The notes under the pieces are model-generated. The model was not told where the DNA came from. It saw only the letters and a program-made list of their open reading frames with translations, and searched no databases. Below are positions 62,429 through 64,000 of a stretch of 64,000 bases of DNA, piece by piece. The stretch's first letter is position 1. Each line of letters opens with the position of its first letter. Origin of the DNA: Haloferax sulfurifontis ATCC BAA-897 (lineage in GTDB: Archaea; Halobacteriota; Halobacteria; Halobacteriales; Haloferacaceae). Location of the stretch: the NCBI RefSeq assembly GCF_000337835.1, contig NZ_AOLM01000016.1, forward strand, positions 1 to 64,000, read 5' to 3'. The translations under genes were made by a program, and so were the position numbers.

Positions 62429-64000
62429 TATTCTAACACCAGCAGTTTGGGGTCTTCGAGCAGTTCCTTGACGCGGTTCGTGAATCGAGCGCCCTGCGCG
62501 CCGTCGACGATGCGGTGGTCGAACGAAAGCGAGAGGGTGAGGACCTTTCGCGGCACGACCTCACCGTCGACGACCCGCGGCTTGTCTTTGATGGCTCCGA
62601 GCGCGAGAATCGCCACCTCGGGGTAGTTGACGATGGGCGTCGCGTACTCGCCGCCGATGCCGCCGGTGTTGGTGATGGTGAAGGTGCCGCCGCGCATCTC
62701 CTCGGGCGCGATTTTGCGGTTGCGGGCCTTCTCGACCTTCTCGTTCATCTCGTCGGCGAGTTCGAGCATGCCCTTGCGGTCCGCGTCGTGGACGACGGGG
62801 ACGAGCAGGCCGGCGTCGGTCGCGGCCGCGACGCCGATGTTGTACTCGTCGCGCAGGACGATTTCCTCGTTTTCCTCGTCGAGTTGCGAGTTGAGGTACG
62901 GGAAGTCCTTCAGCGCCGCGACGACCGCCTTCATCACGAACGGCATATAGGTCAGCCGCGAGCCGCGCTCTTCGGCGACGGGCTTGAGCTGTTCGCGCAG
63001 TTCGACGAGCTCCGTCACGTCCACCTCGTCGTGGTGGGTGACGTGCGGCGCGGTGTACTTCGACCGCTGCATCTGGTCGCCGATGGCCTTGCGGACGCCC
63101 TTGTAGGGAACGCGCTCGCCGGCACCGGGTTCGACCTCTGCGCTCTCGGCCGCCGGCGACCCGCTCGTCGCCTCGGCGGTCGCGGTTCCGGCGTCGGCCT
63201 CGGCGGCCACCGCCTCGGCGTCCGCGGCCTGCGCCTCGCGCTGGGCCTGCGCGTACTCCTCGACGGCCTCGGGCGAGACGAACGCCTCGCCGTCGCGCAT
63301 CTCGGTCGCGGGCACGGCGTCGATGTCGACGCCCTTCTCCTTGGCCAGCGCGCGGGTCGCGGGCGCGGCGAGCGTCTGCTCGCGGTCGGCGCTCTCGGCC
63401 GACGCGGCGGACGAGGTCGCCGATGCCGACGTTCCCTCGTCGCGCTTCGCGGTCGCGGATTTCCCGTTGGTCTGGACGGTCCGCGGGCCGGTGGGTCCGT
63501 CGTCGCCTTCGCCGTCGTCTTCCGCGGCGGCGCGAACGTCGCCCTCGGTCACGCGGCCACTCGGGCCGCTCCCGTCGACGGATTCGAGACTGACGCCGAG
63601 TTCGCGGGCGAGCCGTCGGACGCTCGGCGGGGCGAACACGCGCCCGCCGGGACCGGACCCGTCGTCGCCAGCGTCGTCGGCACCGCTCTCGGCCGCCTCG
63701 GAATCGGGCGTTTCGGCGTCCGCGTCGGCGGCCTCGGCGTCTGCCGCGGCCTCGTCGTCGTCGCCATCTTCCTGAATGGTGATGATGACGTTGCCGACGG
63801 GGACGACCTCGCCCTCCTCGGCGAGGAGTTCCTCTACCGTCCCGTTGAACGGCGAGGGCACGTCGACGAGCGCCTTGTCGGTCTCGACCTCCGCGAGCAC
63901 CTGGTCTTCGGTTACCTCGTCGCCCGGCGCGACGTGCCACGTTACGAGTTCGCCTTCCGCGACGCCTTCGCCGACGTCGGGGAGTTTGAATTCCTTGAGC
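62428..64000 (-). CDS. pdhC: Dihydrolipoamide acyltransferase (E2), 5' end cut by window edge
   Basis: About 523 residues are present and only two or three N-terminal residues are missing, since the frame enters at KEFKLPDVGEGVAEGE, the normal family start. The lipoyl domain has the acceptor Lys in VETDKALVD (near 45). Two peripheral-subunit-binding-like motifs follow, PPSVRRLARELGVSLESVDG and APATRALAKEKGVDI, separated by acidic Ala/Glu linkers. The C-terminal catalytic domain ends with the active-site SFDHRIVDGA. It is the core of a pyruvate- or branched-chain 2-oxoacid dehydrogenase complex; E1 genes would lie beyond the window. Confidence 0.93.
   Translation of the reverse strand, partial: LKEFKLPDVGEGVAEGELVTWHVAPGDEVTEDQVLAEVETDKALVDVPSPFNGTVEELLAEEGEVVPVGNVIITIQEDGDDDEAAADAEAADADAETPDSEAAESGADDAGDDGSGPGGRVFAPPSVRRLARELGVSLESVDGSGPSGRVTEGDVRAAAEDDGEGDDGPTGPRTVQTNGKSATAKRDEGTSASATSSAASAESADREQTLAAPATRALAKEKGVDIDAVPATEMRDGEAFVSPEAVEEYAQAQREAQAADAEAVAAEADAGTATAEATSGSPAAESAEVEPGAGERVPYKGVRKAIGDQMQRSKYTAPHVTHHDEVDVTELVELREQLKPVAEERGSRLTYMPFVMKAVVAALKDFPYLNSQLDEENEEIVLRDEYNIGVAAATDAGLLVPVVHDADRKGMLELADEMNEKVEKARNRKIAPEEMRGGTFTITNTGGIGGEYATPIVNYPEVAILALGAIKDKPRVVDGEVVPRKVLTLSLSFDHRIVDGAQGARFTNRVKELLEDPKLLVLE

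Overview
The window is high-GC, densely coded chromosomal DNA from a halophilic archaeon. The proteins are strongly acidic (Asp/Glu-rich, few Lys), many promoters have a TATA element about 25 bases before a leaderless start codon, and the gene content (Orc1/Cdc6, PolD small subunit, Hef, archaeal signal and prepilin peptidases, halophilic 2Fe-2S ferredoxin, Bat-type HTH regulator, malate dehydrogenase) is haloarchaeal. Gene order (polD1, sec11, orc1, origin, oapABC, hef, mdh, uvrC, NAD-dependent ligase, met genes, pibD, his genes, lpdA/pdhC) matches what I recall for Haloferax volcanii around its main chromosomal origin, so a Haloferax or very close relative is likely. This is from memory, without a database search.

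Layout. 1-5.3 kb: an Old Yellow Enzyme fragment, the small subunit of DNA polymerase D, a Sec11-type signal peptidase and orc1. 5.3-6.8 kb: a 1.48-kb gene-free replication origin with six origin-recognition-box (ORB) sites, an AT-rich unwinding element, inverted G-strings and a small hairpin. 6.8-11.8 kb: the origin-associated operon oapA-oapB-oapC, a 37-codon small gene and the Hef helicase-nuclease. 11.8-24 kb: stress protein, zinc-finger protein, mdh, CPBP protease, uvrC, a soluble taxis-type transducer, a VIT-family metal transporter, an ABC exporter pair and an NAD+-dependent DNA ligase. 24-33 kb: P450 with a Bat-like regulator, a methionine module (metY-metX-metY), a phosphate permease, ferredoxin and a membrane protein. 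33-41 kb: prepilin peptidase, hisI, glmM, hisA, hisB, ACT-domain and small zinc-finger proteins and an IMPACT-family protein. 41-46 kb: a TAXI-type TRAP transporter operon. 46-52 kb: upp, a CobW/G3E metallochaperone GTPase, a Get3-like ATPase with a small partner, and CstA. 52-61 kb: small haloarchaeal proteins, thrC, serA and serB. 61-64 kb: dihydrolipoamide dehydrogenase and an E2 acyltransferase cut by the window edge.

How the genes fit together. The left fifth is a replication/repair island around the origin (PolD subunit, Orc1, Oap proteins, Hef, then UvrC and ligase). Most of the rest is housekeeping biosynthesis of Met, His, Ser, Thr and UDP-sugars, plus transport. No CRISPR array, insertion sequence, rRNA or tRNA gene was recognised. 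The most interesting signals are regulatory: ORB sites outside the origin (3' of oapC, inside hef, and 39 kb away upstream of the TRAP operon), an ORB touching the orc1 start, perfect palindromes at several promoters, and very short genes (37, 38 and 48 codons) with convincing context.
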